Shown here one piece after another: positions 1 through 8,232 of a DNA stretch of 16,993 nt. The notes beneath the pieces are model-generated. The model did no database searches and was not told where the DNA came from. It was given only the letters and a program-made list of their open reading frames with translations. Both the position numbers and the translations under genes were made by a program. How positions within the stretch are numbered: position 1 is the stretch's first letter; each line of letters opens with the position of its first letter. Source of the stretch: Thermoplasmata archaeon (GTDB lineage Archaea; Thermoplasmatota; Thermoplasmata; UBA184); assembly GCA_027314845.1 (NCBI GenBank), contig DAHVAA010000001.1, positions 1 to 16,993 on the forward strand, in the 5' to 3' direction.

Positions 1-231
1 GCTCTCGGTCGGCTGCGTCGCAAACTACTCGTGCTTCCAATCGACGCACGTTCCGTGGAGGCTGCCCTCCGACTCACTCCGACCGCCAGCCGATCGGCCC
101 TGATCCGGGGCACCCTGGAAGCGCACGGCTGCACGGAGTGGGTCACGGTCCGCGAGGTCGCTTCTCCCACGGGTCGGGGACCGCTTCGGATCGTCGAATA
201 CAACAGAAAGGGTGCTAATCGAGCCAAGTAA
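1..231 (+). CDS. 3' end of an unrecognised gene (partial)
   Basis: The frame is open from the first base of the window to a TAA at 229-231, giving the last 76 residues of a protein that begins upstream. The GTG at 31 could be an internal start, but the open frame continues before it, so a truncated longer gene is more likely. Codons mostly end in G or C, as in the certain genes here, which supports coding. The visible tail is basic and soluble, ending in EYNRKGANRAK, with no membrane segment, cysteine cluster or motif I can name. No function is assigned. It runs towards the Kelch gene on the opposite strand, with a long gap between them. Confidence 0.5.
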   Translation, partial: ALGRLRRKLLVLPIDARSVEAALRLTPTASRSALIRGTLEAHGCTEWVTVREVASPTGRGPLRIVEYNRKGANRAK

Positions 232-506
232 CGTTTCTGACGTTCCTCCGTATTCTTGTCGGACAAATTCATCCCGTTTGTCTCGACGGTGGCTCGGGAT
301 CTCTCGGGATTCGGCGGGGAACGCGCCGACCCGCAGTTGGAGGCCTTTGACCCAAAACCGCTCTATTATCGCGCCATCGCAAGTAAGTTTAGCTAGATAC
401 GTTACTCGGCATCTTCAGCACCCGTTATGTCATACTTTCGGCGATTGGGGATCCCCCGGGGGCGGCAGATCGGGGCTCTCCTGGGTGGGCTTCTCCGTCG
501 AGAAGC

Positions 507-526
507 CGTATAATTCCAGTTATACG
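507..526. repeat. Perfect inverted repeat, 7-bp arms
   Basis: The arms CGTATAA and TTATACG are perfect reverse complements separated by the 6 bp TTCCAG. The AT-rich arms stand out against GC-rich surroundings. The size and symmetry fit a dimeric DNA-binding protein site, and each arm could also serve as a TATA-like element. No gene start lies at the usual distance on either side, so the role is unknown. Confidence 0.5.
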
Positions 527-905
527 ACTGCCCCGGCAGCCCCGGGCGCAGGGGGCCCGCCGAGGCAGTGCTCTCTCCGGAAGCAGATTCTGGGGTGGCC
601 AGGCTCCGTTGGGGGGGTCGATGATGACGCGGCCGGAAGCCCTCGCGCAGCTCGAATCAGTCCTTCGACGTGCCCGATCCGATCGGAGCGCCGCCCGAGT
701 GTGGGCGGACGTGTCACCTTCCTTCTCGGGCGTTCACGCGGTCCGGGGCCGGGATCTTACCGGACCGGAGCCGAAAGGCCCGTGAGAGCCTCTCCCGTAC
801 CGCGTCTCGGTCGCATGACGTGGGCGCTCTCCGAAGAAGGGCCCACCGTTTGGTCTCCCTTTGCCGGGTCTTCGGTTCGGGGGGGGACGGCCCGATGGTC
901 CAAAC

Positions 906-931
906 TCAACATCTGAGTATGCATATGTTGA
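906..931. repeat. Perfect inverted repeat, 7-bp arms, AT-rich
   Basis: TCAACAT at 906-912 and ATGTTGA at 925-931 are perfect reverse complements with a 12-bp spacer, in a patch that is clearly AT-rich between GC-rich flanks. This is operator-like geometry. No convincing open frame starts close by on either strand. Confidence 0.45.
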
Positions 932-1010
932 AACAAAGCAGCAGCTGGTCGGGGTTCGACCGGCCGGGTGTCGTACCGGATGGCTGCGGCCCCCGCGCCG
1001 GGCCGGGTCG

Positions 1011-1086
1011 ATGGGGGGGCGAATCCCCATGCGTGGGCGTACCCCCACCCGGAGTTGAGGCCCGGGACCCCGACGGGGTCTCCGGG
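1011..1086. repeat. Run of three GC-rich hairpins past the Kelch gene stop
   Basis: Three foldable units follow each other. ATGGGG (1011-1016) pairs with CCCCAT (1025-1030). GTGGG pairs with CCCAC at about 1033-1048. A long stem at 1061-1086 pairs CCCGGGACCCC with GGGGTCTCCGGG around GAC, with one bulge. They lie about 105-180 bp downstream of the Kelch gene stop on the minus strand. No T-tract follows on either strand, so an ordinary archaeal terminator is not shown; a structured 3' region or small RNA is possible. Confidence 0.35.
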
Positions 1087-1191
1087 CGCAGCGCCGGTGG
1101 CCCGGGGGCGACGGCGTCAGGCGAGCGGAGGGAGCGCGGTCCGATCGCGTCTCGGGGAGAGGCTCAGGGCGGGCCGACGCGCCCGCAGTGG

Positions 1192-3693
1192 CTAGGGCGG
1201 GTGGACGGGCGGATCCCGGCCCACCATATCGTGGGCCGGAAGGGGCCCCTCGGTGGGGGGTCCCGAGCGTGCGGGACGCCGCACCAGGAGACCGAAGCCC
1301 ACCAGCGCTGCGGCCACGATCACGAGGGCGAGGAGGAGGTAGGGCCAGTACGAGGGCGGCGTGGTATGACCTCCACCGCTCGATGGCCCGGACCCCAGAA
1401 TGGTGACCTTCGCGGAGGCGTTCGCACTGCCGTTCGCCCGGTCCAAGACGGTGAGCCGAACCGTGTAGACCCCGGGCGTCATGGGTCGGCAGACGAGGGT
1501 CGGGCCCGTCTCGGGAGAACATCCGAGATGCCCCGCGTTCCAGAGGTACCGGTTGTCCCCGGCGCCATCGGAGACGTAGCCCACGAAGTAAACGGCGGAG
1601 CCACGTCCGATGGCATTTCCGGGCGAGACGCTCAAGCGGGCGACCGGCGGGGCAAAAATGGGGATGCCCAGGAGACGACTCGTGACCGCGATACCCCCTG
1701 CGTCCCGGATCGAGGCCGAAACATTGACCCGTCCCGCTGACAGCGCCAGGCACTGGAGGCCCGGACCCGTCCCCGCCGAACAGCGGATCTGAGCTCCATA
1801 CGACCAGGACCAGGAAAACGGGGAGATGCCCCCGGAGGGGAGGGCCGAGACATTGAAGTCCTGCCCCACGTCGACCGCGCTAGCGGACGCGGTCGGCTGA
1901 CCGAGCTCGGGGTCGGCGAACACCCCGATCGGCGTCGGACGGCTGGAGGCGGCTCGGCCCTGTGAGTCCGTGACCGAGGCCGTGATGGAGAGCGGGCCCG
2001 GAATGTCGGCTGTGCATCGGACGGTCGCGGTGTTCAGCCCCGAGCAGGAGGGTGGCAGCCCGCTCCACGACCACGTGTACTGTCCCATCCCGCCCGTGGC
2101 CGAAGAGGTGACCTCGAAGGTCTCGCCAACGTCCACGTTCTCGGCCGAGACCACCGGCGCGGAGACCGTGGGGAGCGGCGTCACGGTGACCGAGATCGTT
2201 CCCGCCGTCCAGGCCCCGCTTCCGTCGGTGACATTGACCAGGAGACTCGCCGCGCCTGGATCGAGGGCCGTGCAGAGGGTCGTCGTTCCCTCGGCCGGGG
2301 TGCAGGTGAGTCCGCTCGACAACGGGGTCCACGCGAAGCGAAGGTCGCCCGACGGGCTCCGGGCGGCCGCGGAAAAGCTCGCGCTTCCGCCGGTGTAGAG
2401 CGAGTCCGGTGCGGACGTGGCCGAGAGGATCGGGGCCTCCCACGCCCAAACGTTGCTCAGAGTGCCGACATCGGACTCGCCGTCGTACAGGAAGAGGTAG
2501 CCGTCGGAGGCATCGAACGATGCGGTCGCGCCCAGGTGGGGCGCGGGGCCCGCCTGGACGGTCCGCTCGGTCCACGTACCGGCCGCAAACGTCCAGGTGG
2601 AGCCACCCGAGTCGCTGCTCGGGCTGCTCCCGAAGAGGACCACGTTGCCCGTGTACGGATCGTAGGTCATCGCCTCCGCCGCGAGCACCGCGGGCGTCCC
2701 CGCGGGATGGAGTTCTGTCCACTCGCCCGCCTCAAAGGCCCACGTGTCATTCAGGGCGAGGTCGCCGCTCTGGCCTCCGAAGAAGAGCAGGTAGCCATCA
2801 CGGCCATCGTAGGTGGCCAGCGGATCCGCCCGCGGGCTGGGGGAGGACCCTGTGGAGCGGTTCGTCCACTGCCCGCCCTGGTAGCTCCACGTGTCGTTCA
2901 GGTCGTGGCTTCCCGAGGAGCCGCCGAAGAGCACCAGATACTGGTCGGCGGTATCGTACGCCATCGCCGCGCCGTAGCGGGCGGCGGGCACGGAGCTCGG
3001 GAAGGCCTCGCTCCATGCACCCTGATGGAAGGTCCAGGTCTGGGAGCTGAGCCCCTGGTCGGGGCCGGCGTAGGAGAGCCCTCCGAAGAGGACCAGATAG
3101 CCATCCCCAGGATCGAAGGCCATGGCCGCCCCCGCCCTCGGCGAAGGAGAAGGGTGGACGTTGAGCTGGGTCCACGTACCGTTCGCGTACGTCCAGGTAT
3201 CTCCGTAGACCTGGCTGTCATGGCTGTACCCGCCGAACAACACGACATACCCATCGGCACCGTCGTAGGCGAGGGACGCCCACGCCCGGGCGGTCGGACC
3301 CGGCGGACCGGCGGGCAGCTGGTACCACTGGGGCAACTGACGCGTCAGGTTCAGGGTGCCCGAGGTCGCGAGGAAGCTGGGGTTCGGGGTGGCGCACGTC
3401 GCCTCCGCGGCCGTGGAGCCCCGTTGACACCTCATCGGAGTCGTCGAGAGGGGCGTATCCCCGCTCTGCAACGAGTGAACCGCTTCCTCCAGCGGTCCGG
3501 GGGATGCGTTCGCCCCCAGGCTCGGAGCAGGATGGACGGGGAGCGCGGCCGTCCCCCGTTCGGTCACGGCGCCCGGGCCGATCACCTGGCCGGTGGTCGG
3601 AACCGTAAGGGAGACGACGATGATCACGATCAAGGCGAGGGCGGCCGGGGGACGGTGGCGCGCGGGGCCCCCGGTCGATGCATCGCCCAACAT
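1192..3693 (-). CDS. Surface-anchored Kelch-repeat protein with four Ig/PKD-like domains
   Basis: This is an 833-residue protein from the ATG at 3693. A TTG at 3732 is possible, but the TATA-like box at 3751-3759 would place transcription start at about 3727-3731, which favours the ATG. A hydrophobic signal segment spans about residues 17-33. Residues 134-420 hold six Kelch-type repeats of the pattern YD..DGYLVLFGG...NDTWTF..G.WTEL, enough for a six-bladed propeller. Residues 420-768 are four Ig/PKD-like domains, each with a C-x9-C pair (464/474, 550/560, 638/648, 725/735). A Ser/Gly/Pro linker leads to a membrane helix at about 783-804 and a basic, Pro-rich tail. The whole ectodomain should face outside and bind protein or glycan; Kelch propellers of this type are usually non-catalytic, though galactose-oxidase-like propellers share the fold. 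It is transcribed divergently from the first phosphoesterase. Confidence 0.88.
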   Translation of the reverse strand: MLGDASTGGPARHRPPAALALIVIIVVSLTVPTTGQVIGPGAVTERGTAALPVHPAPSLGANASPGPLEEAVHSLQSGDTPLSTTPMRCQRGSTAAEATCATPNPSFLATSGTLNLTRQLPQWYQLPAGPPGPTARAWASLAYDGADGYVVLFGGYSHDSQVYGDTWTYANGTWTQLNVHPSPSPRAGAAMAFDPGDGYLVLFGGLSYAGPDQGLSSQTWTFHQGAWSEAFPSSVPAARYGAAMAYDTADQYLVLFGGSSGSHDLNDTWSYQGGQWTNRSTGSSPSPRADPLATYDGRDGYLLFFGGQSGDLALNDTWAFEAGEWTELHPAGTPAVLAAEAMTYDPYTGNVVLFGSSPSSDSGGSTWTFAAGTWTERTVQAGPAPHLGATASFDASDGYLFLYDGESDVGTLSNVWAWEAPILSATSAPDSLYTGGSASFSAAARSPSGDLRFAWTPLSSGLTCTPAEGTTTLCTALDPGAASLLVNVTDGSGAWTAGTISVTVTPLPTVSAPVVSAENVDVGETFEVTSSATGGMGQYTWSWSGLPPSCSGLNTATVRCTADIPGPLSITASVTDSQGRAASSRPTPIGVFADPELGQPTASASAVDVGQDFNVSALPSGGISPFSWSWSYGAQIRCSAGTGPGLQCLALSAGRVNVSASIRDAGGIAVTSRLLGIPIFAPPVARLSVSPGNAIGRGSAVYFVGYVSDGAGDNRYLWNAGHLGCSPETGPTLVCRPMTPGVYTVRLTVLDRANGSANASAKVTILGSGPSSGGGHTTPPSYWPYLLLALVIVAAALVGFGLLVRRPARSGPPTEGPLPAHDMVGRDPPVHPP

Positions 3694-3750
3694 CCCTGCG
3701 CGGGTCGCGCCCTTGCAGCGACCAGAATCCAACCGTCGGTCACGGTGGTC

Positions 3751-3759
3751 TAGCTAATA
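3751..3759 (-). promoter_or_regulatory. TATA-like box of the Kelch gene
   Basis: On the minus strand this reads TATTAGCTA, an AT-rich island in GC-rich DNA. Transcription start would fall about 25 nt downstream, near 3730, leaving a leader of about 35 nt before the ATG at 3693. The flanking plus-strand sequence AATACGCGTTGTG resembles the element shared by the sat and second GH promoters. Confidence 0.4.
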
Positions 3760-3918
3760 CGCGTTGTGAGTTGGACGCGACCGCGCCGAGGGTTTGCGGC
3801 CTTCGGACCGGCCGGGTCCCATCGGGCTCGAGGCGCGAGGTCCGCGCCGGCGCGGCCAGGTTGGGCGCAGGCCATGCCGCGGGAAGAGGCCCGAGCTGCG
3901 GACGGCATCTCCAGAACC

Positions 3919-3927
3919 ATTAACTAT
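3919..3927 (+). promoter_or_regulatory. TATA-like box of the first phosphoesterase
   Basis: ATTAACTAT is the only AT-rich stretch before this gene. Its centre is about 33 nt from the ATG at 3956, which predicts a very short leader. GATACGTTG follows at 3945-3953, similar to the motif in other promoters here. Confidence 0.45.
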
Positions 3928-3955
3928 CCGTGGAAGGTCGGGACGATACGTTGTC

Positions 3956-5782
3956 ATGCGTATGAGGGGTCGATCGGGGAGGTCCGGGCCAAGGACGCGC
4001 TTGACCATGGGCTTCGGCCTCTTCGCCACGGTGCTCCTGGCCGTGATGATGCTGGGGGTTTCGAACCTGGTCTCGGCGACGACCGGTCCGAACTTGACCT
4101 CCCCGTCCACAAGCTACAAGGTACCGTGGAACACGAGCCAATCGCTGCCGGATCCCACGACCTTTCCGATCCAGCATGTGGTGGTCGTGGTCCAGGAGAA
4201 TCACGCGTTCGACAACTTCTACGGCACCTACTGTAGCGCCGTGAGCCACCTGTGCCCGTATGCCGTCAGCGGGATCCCTGCGGGAACGTGCGTTCCGAAG
4301 AACGTGACGAACCCGAGCGCCGGGTGCGTTCGGCCCTTCCCGTTCACGAACGGCTCCTCCGCTTCGCTGGACATGTCCCACAGCTGGACCACCTCCCACG
4401 AGGCGTGGAACAACGGATCGATGAATGGGTTCTACGCCGCCGAGAAGACGGGCAGCCAACCGTTCGGCTACTACAATGGGACGGTGATCCCGTACTACTG
4501 GGACCTCGCCCAGGAGTATGGTCTCGGGGACTCCTTCTTCTCGGGGTCGCTGTCGTACTCGCTCCCGAACCATTGGCAGCTCATCGCCGCGACGTCGCCC
4601 TACGCGGGCGAACACAGCTTCCTGCAGTCCGCCAAGAACCAGCCCCTGACGAAGGTCCAAACGAATTACTTGAACCAGTCGAACGCTACTCCGACGCTCG
4701 GCGGGCTGCTCCTCAACAGCTCCGTGTCGTGGAAGTACTACGACAATCTCCTGCCGACCAGCTACCAGTCCGCGGTGAGCATGCACGCCGCGAACGGCGT
4801 CTTCTCGTTCTGGAATCCCTTTGCCGCCAAGGCCGATACCTACAATGCGAGCACGCTCCGGCACTTTGTCTCGCGGGCGAGCTTCCTGACCGATGCCGCG
4901 AACGGCACCCTTCCGAACGTTTCGTGGGTGATCCCGACGATGGCGTACTCCGATCATCCGCCGCAGAACGTGACCCTCGGGCAGGAGTGGGTGTCGACCG
5001 TGGTCAATGCCGTGGAGTCCTCCCCCGAGTGGAAGAGCACGGCGATCTTCGTCACGTGGGACGAGTACGGCGGGTTCTATGACCACGTGGCGCCCCCCCA
5101 GATCTCGGGGTATGGGCTCGGATTCCGGGTCCCCCTGGTCGTGATCAGCCCGTATACCCCCGAAGGGTACGTGAGCAACCAAACGGAGTACCTCGAGTCC
5201 ATCGTCCACTTCATCGAGTGGAGGTGGCAACTCGGCTCGCTCGCGACCGCGGACCGCCAGGCGCTCGTGCCCATCGAATACTTCGACACCGCCGCCCATC
5301 CGCGAAAGCCGTTCACGATGACGAACATCACCCTCGGGCTGACCTACCCGGCGAAATTCCAGGCCGAACCGACGCCCAATGCCCCGCGTCAACTGCAGGC
5401 CGCCCCCGGGCCGGGTTCGGGGCAGGTCTCGCTGACCTGGAAGCGACCGCTCGGCGGGGCACCCGTGACCTTCTATCGCCTCAACTACGGCCCCGTCCAG
5501 CACCCCACCCTGTTCACCGTTCGGCTCGACGGCTATTCCACCTCCGCGGTGATCGCGAACCTGACCTCGGGACAGAAGTATTCGTTCTCCCTGCGCGCGG
5601 TCGACCCCCAGGGGTTCTCTGCGGCGGTGAACTCGACGACCGCGGCGCTCGCCCCGGCGCCCTGGGCGCTCTCGGCCCAAGAGATCGTGTCGATGGCCGG
5701 CGAGTCGAGTGCCACGGGTTCGTCCGGAGCGATCACGTTCAGTGTTCTCGCGCTCGAGACCGTCCCGAAGGGAGAGGATTAA
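3956..5782 (+). CDS. Secreted PLC/acid-phosphatase-family phosphoesterase with C-terminal Fn3 domain (copy 1)
   Basis: This 608-residue protein starts at the ATG at 3956, just after a TATA-like box; the same frame is open further upstream but only with weak TTG/GTG starts. A basic N-terminus and hydrophobic segment (about residues 18-38) direct export. The catalytic domain has the phosphoesterase-family (PF04185-type) signatures: ENHAFDNFYGT with E81-N82-H83, SDHPP with D333-H334, and [14 protein letters not shown] with D369-E370 and D376-H377, which are the likely metal and catalytic residues. Four cysteines (93, 100, 112, 124) are shared with the paralogue at 9282-11111. An Fn3 domain spans about residues 473-566. 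There is no C-terminal anchor. I count 17 N-x-S/T sequons. The family cleaves phosphate esters outside the cell, such as phospholipids or phosphomonoesters; the substrate cannot be read from sequence. The GH gene follows after 54 bp, probably in one operon. Confidence 0.9.
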   Translation: MRMRGRSGRSGPRTRLTMGFGLFATVLLAVMMLGVSNLVSATTGPNLTSPSTSYKVPWNTSQSLPDPTTFPIQHVVVVVQENHAFDNFYGTYCSAVSHLCPYAVSGIPAGTCVPKNVTNPSAGCVRPFPFTNGSSASLDMSHSWTTSHEAWNNGSMNGFYAAEKTGSQPFGYYNGTVIPYYWDLAQEYGLGDSFFSGSLSYSLPNHWQLIAATSPYAGEHSFLQSAKNQPLTKVQTNYLNQSNATPTLGGLLLNSSVSWKYYDNLLPTSYQSAVSMHAANGVFSFWNPFAAKADTYNASTLRHFVSRASFLTDAANGTLPNVSWVIPTMAYSDHPPQNVTLGQEWVSTVVNAVESSPEWKSTAIFVTWDEYGGFYDHVAPPQISGYGLGFRVPLVVISPYTPEGYVSNQTEYLESIVHFIEWRWQLGSLATADRQALVPIEYFDTAAHPRKPFTMTNITLGLTYPAKFQAEPTPNAPRQLQAAPGPGSGQVSLTWKRPLGGAPVTFYRLNYGPVQHPTLFTVRLDGYSTSAVIANLTSGQKYSFSLRAVDPQGFSAAVNSTTAALAPAPWALSAQEIVSMAGESSATGSSGAITFSVLALETVPKGED

Positions 5783-5836
5783 GAGGAACCTCGAAACTCG
5801 CACGGCCCGTACGCGCCAACCTTAGCGGGGAGAGTC

Positions 5837-8101
5837 GTGGTCCGAAGTCGGAAGAGTGGGAATCCTCGTCGGCCGAAGCGGCGACCAACCCGCGTGGTCT
5901 CGCCCGTCTTCGTCCTGGTCGCGGTGTTCGTGGCGCTCCTTTTCAGTCTTCCTTCCTCCGACGCAGGTCTCGGCCAGGCGACCGCCCTCGCCGCTCCGAC
6001 CGGTGGGCCGGGGACGACCTCCTCCGTGCCGACCATCGGCGACGGAGGGACGCTGTACCGGACCTCCTCCGGCCACACCATCGCGCTGTGGGACACCGTG
6101 GCCAGCCTCGCGTCGGGATTGAGCGAGCGATCCTACACCATCCGATTGCAGACGACCGTGCCGGACAAGTCCCTCGGCATCGTGGTGGAGACCAACCCGA
6201 TGCAGGAGTGGGCCCAACCCCGGCAGATGCCCGGAGGGCCGGATGCCCTGCCCGCCTGGACGGACTGGTCCTGGAAGGTCATGACCGCGTCGGGCCACAA
6301 CGACACGGCCAACTGGACGGCCCAGCGTTGGACCCACGATCTGACCCGCTCATCGGTCTGGACGAACCAGAGCTACCTCGTCATCGGGGAGTCGAATCCG
6401 TCGCTCGCGCTGACGATGTTGCCCCAGTCGCAGCTGAATGTGACGTCGCCGTCCGTCGGGCTCGTACTCGCTCCCCCCGTCACGGGATCGAGCCTGATCC
6501 CGGGGAACGCGAGCAAGTTCGCGGCGTTCCTCTCCACGCTCCACCCCTCCATTCTGCGCTTCGGCCCGGCGACCGCCCAGGCCAACGGTACCTGGAGCTT
6601 GAGCACGAATTCCCCGAGCTTCAACTACGGCGTCCTCGATCAGGCGTTCAACGTGAGCGCGTCGGTGGGAGCGTCGGTACTCTTCGACCTTTCGGCGGGC
6701 AGCTGGGGCGATGGGAACATCCTTCCGAAGCACATGCCCCTCAACACCAGCGTCGTCGTCGAGAAGAACCCCTCCGAGGTGGGGTACTTCCCCACGTCGG
6801 CGGCGTACGCCACCTACGTCAAGGTCCTGGTGGATCACATCATCCAACTGCACGAAACGGTGGCGTACTGGTCGATCGGCAACGAGGTTCCGCTGAACAA
6901 CCTCTCGGTGGTGGACGGGTACATTCGGATCTTCAATGTGGCCCAGAAGGTGATCCATGCCCTGCTCCCCACCGCGCTGGTCGGCTCGGACGCGTTGACC
7001 AATCGGACCTACATCTCGGACTTTGCGAAAGGCCTGAAGCATGTTGGCTTCCTGGCGTTCCACTTCTACCCCGCCATCGGCATGTGCCTGCAGAATGGAT
7101 CGTACTGCCCTCCGGCCGGTCCGGGCCTGGGGACGGTCGATTCCCGCCTCTGGATGCCCTTTGCGTCGATGACCGGTAACCTGGGATTCCTTCCACCGAC
7201 GGTGGCGCAGCAGACCTGGTACAACCTGACCGGCAGGTGGGTCCCGGTGCTCGACACCGAGTCCAACCTGAACGGGATCGGCGGGGGCGCTCTGACGTTG
7301 ACGACGGGTACCGATCCGCGGCAACAGACCCTGTTCGGGGCGGCCTGGACGATCGCCACCGTCATCACCGGCGCCGACCAGAACCTGTCCACCTTCCTCT
7401 ACTACTCCGCTTCCGGTCCGTGGCCCACCCCAACGAACGGCTCGGGCCGCTACGGGGGGTGGGGCTTCGGTCTCTCGGCCGAGACCAGCACGGACCACTT
7501 CGTGCGATATGCACCGTACTGGGCCCTGCGGATGTGGACGCGCTACGTCCCGGCGGGGGCACCGGGCGCCCTGCTCCCCGTCTCGGACCCTTCCGTGGCC
7601 CGCGTGTACGAGTCCAAGACCCCCACGGGGCTCTCCCTCGTGGTCGTCGGTCTCACCGCGATCCAGATGAACCTCACGATCGACCCTCCGACCTCCGGGG
7701 GCACCCTGGTGGCGCGGTCCTCGAGCGTCCTCGACCAGCGGAGTTACGTTGAGCTCTACAATTCGACGTCGAGCCGGGAGGTCCTGGGCCGGTCGGGAGT
7801 GACCCATCGGACGTACTCCGGCGCGAAGAACTCGGTCAACCTGACCCTGGATGGCTACGGGGTCGCGATCGTCCACTTCGAACATGTGAAGTCGGCGGCC
7901 AGCCCCGCCCGCCCATACTCGGAGTGGACGCTCAGTTCCGCTTCCTCGCCCTCCGCTCCCGCCTCCGGGGGGTTCGGACTCCTCGCTCCTCCCTCCGGCG
8001 AAGGTCGGATGGGGGTCCATCCCGCGGCCGCCCCGGCGGGGGTCCACGGTCCGGAGAGGGCCGCACGGGAGCGCCCGTTGTCCAGGATCCCCGCCGTGTG
8101 A
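5837..8101 (+). CDS. Secreted clan GH-A-like glycoside hydrolase (copy 1)
   Basis: This 754-residue protein starts at a GTG at 5837, preceded by GGGGAG; no ATG lies before the signal segment (about residues 21-42). The central domain looks like a retaining clan GH-A TIM barrel. YWSIGNEVP carries the candidate acid/base E350 at the usual barrel strand 4 place, AFHFYP follows at about residue 409, and PVLDTESNLNG carries the candidate nucleophile E475, spaced 125 residues from E350. After FHFYP comes a C-x6-C loop shared with the paralogue at 12466-14796. A beta-rich C-terminal domain ends in HFEHV, followed by about 70 low-complexity residues without a membrane anchor. The W-x-IGNE motif recalls GH51, GH79 and GH39, but I cannot assign a family. 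It lies 54 bp after the phosphoesterase, with no TATA-like box between, so co-expression is likely. Confidence 0.85.
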   Translation: MVRSRKSGNPRRPKRRPTRVVSPVFVLVAVFVALLFSLPSSDAGLGQATALAAPTGGPGTTSSVPTIGDGGTLYRTSSGHTIALWDTVASLASGLSERSYTIRLQTTVPDKSLGIVVETNPMQEWAQPRQMPGGPDALPAWTDWSWKVMTASGHNDTANWTAQRWTHDLTRSSVWTNQSYLVIGESNPSLALTMLPQSQLNVTSPSVGLVLAPPVTGSSLIPGNASKFAAFLSTLHPSILRFGPATAQANGTWSLSTNSPSFNYGVLDQAFNVSASVGASVLFDLSAGSWGDGNILPKHMPLNTSVVVEKNPSEVGYFPTSAAYATYVKVLVDHIIQLHETVAYWSIGNEVPLNNLSVVDGYIRIFNVAQKVIHALLPTALVGSDALTNRTYISDFAKGLKHVGFLAFHFYPAIGMCLQNGSYCPPAGPGLGTVDSRLWMPFASMTGNLGFLPPTVAQQTWYNLTGRWVPVLDTESNLNGIGGGALTLTTGTDPRQQTLFGAAWTIATVITGADQNLSTFLYYSASGPWPTPTNGSGRYGGWGFGLSAETSTDHFVRYAPYWALRMWTRYVPAGAPGALLPVSDPSVARVYESKTPTGLSLVVVGLTAIQMNLTIDPPTSGGTLVARSSSVLDQRSYVELYNSTSSREVLGRSGVTHRTYSGAKNSVNLTLDGYGVAIVHFEHVKSAASPARPYSEWTLSSASSPSAPASGGFGLLAPPSGEGRMGVHPAAAPAGVHGPERAARERPLSRIPAV

Positions 8102-8108
8102 GCGGGAG

Positions 8109-8124
8109 GTCCCGAGCCCGGGAC
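8109..8124 (+). repeat. Perfect hairpin just after the GH copy 1 stop
   Basis: GTCCCG and CGGGAC form a 6-bp stem around the loop AGCC, starting 8 bp after the stop codon. No T-tract follows, so it may protect the 3' end of the transcript or be chance in GC-rich DNA rather than a terminator. Confidence 0.25.
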
Positions 8125-8193
8125 GGATCCGCCGGGGCCGGGACGGGGTATCCGCAGGAGGGCCCCGCGGGGCGCCGTTCGGAGGAGCATCGC

Positions 8194-8221
8194 TCAATCT
8201 AAGTAGTGCGCATATGTGCGC
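8194..8221 (+). promoter_or_regulatory. Promoter region of the TauE/SafE gene with direct repeat
   Basis: The TATA-like stretch ATCTAAGTAG (about 8197-8206) lies about 30 nt before the ATG at 8233, predicting an almost leaderless mRNA. It is followed by GTGCGC-ATAT-GTGCGC (8207-8222), a direct repeat whose first unit includes the palindrome TGCGCA seen in three other start regions in the window. Confidence 0.45.
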
Positions 8222-8232
8222 GCTGAGCGCTC

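Larger units (their letters stand above)
232..1191. other. 960-bp region between converging genes, no convincing gene
   Basis: This is the only gap over 300 bp. Its left half is less GC-rich than the rest of the window and has AT-rich patches near 360-430, 505-526 and 900-940. It contains two clean inverted repeats (507-526 and 906-931) and a run of GC hairpins (1011-1086), listed separately. Short frames exist, such as a 54-codon frame at 621-785 and a 28-codon frame at 427-513, but none has a clear ribosome site, promoter or recognisable product. I looked for tRNA T-arms, the SRP RNA core and RNase P RNA signatures and found none. It may hold a non-coding RNA, a small gene or only regulatory DNA. 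Confidence 0.6.

Noticed and set aside
427..513. 28-codon frame after a TATA-like patch near 390
   Set aside because: Very short, no ribosome site, spacing from the AT-rich patch only roughly fits, and its end runs into the inverted repeat at 507-526.
1011..1030. GGGGGCGAATCCCC resembling a tRNA T-arm
   Set aside because: The loop lacks the TTC of a T-loop, and no acceptor, D or anticodon stems can be built around it.
3920..5803. Long minus-strand open frame opposite PLC copy 1
   Set aside because: Arg-rich, featureless translation that mirrors the codons of a clear phosphoesterase gene.
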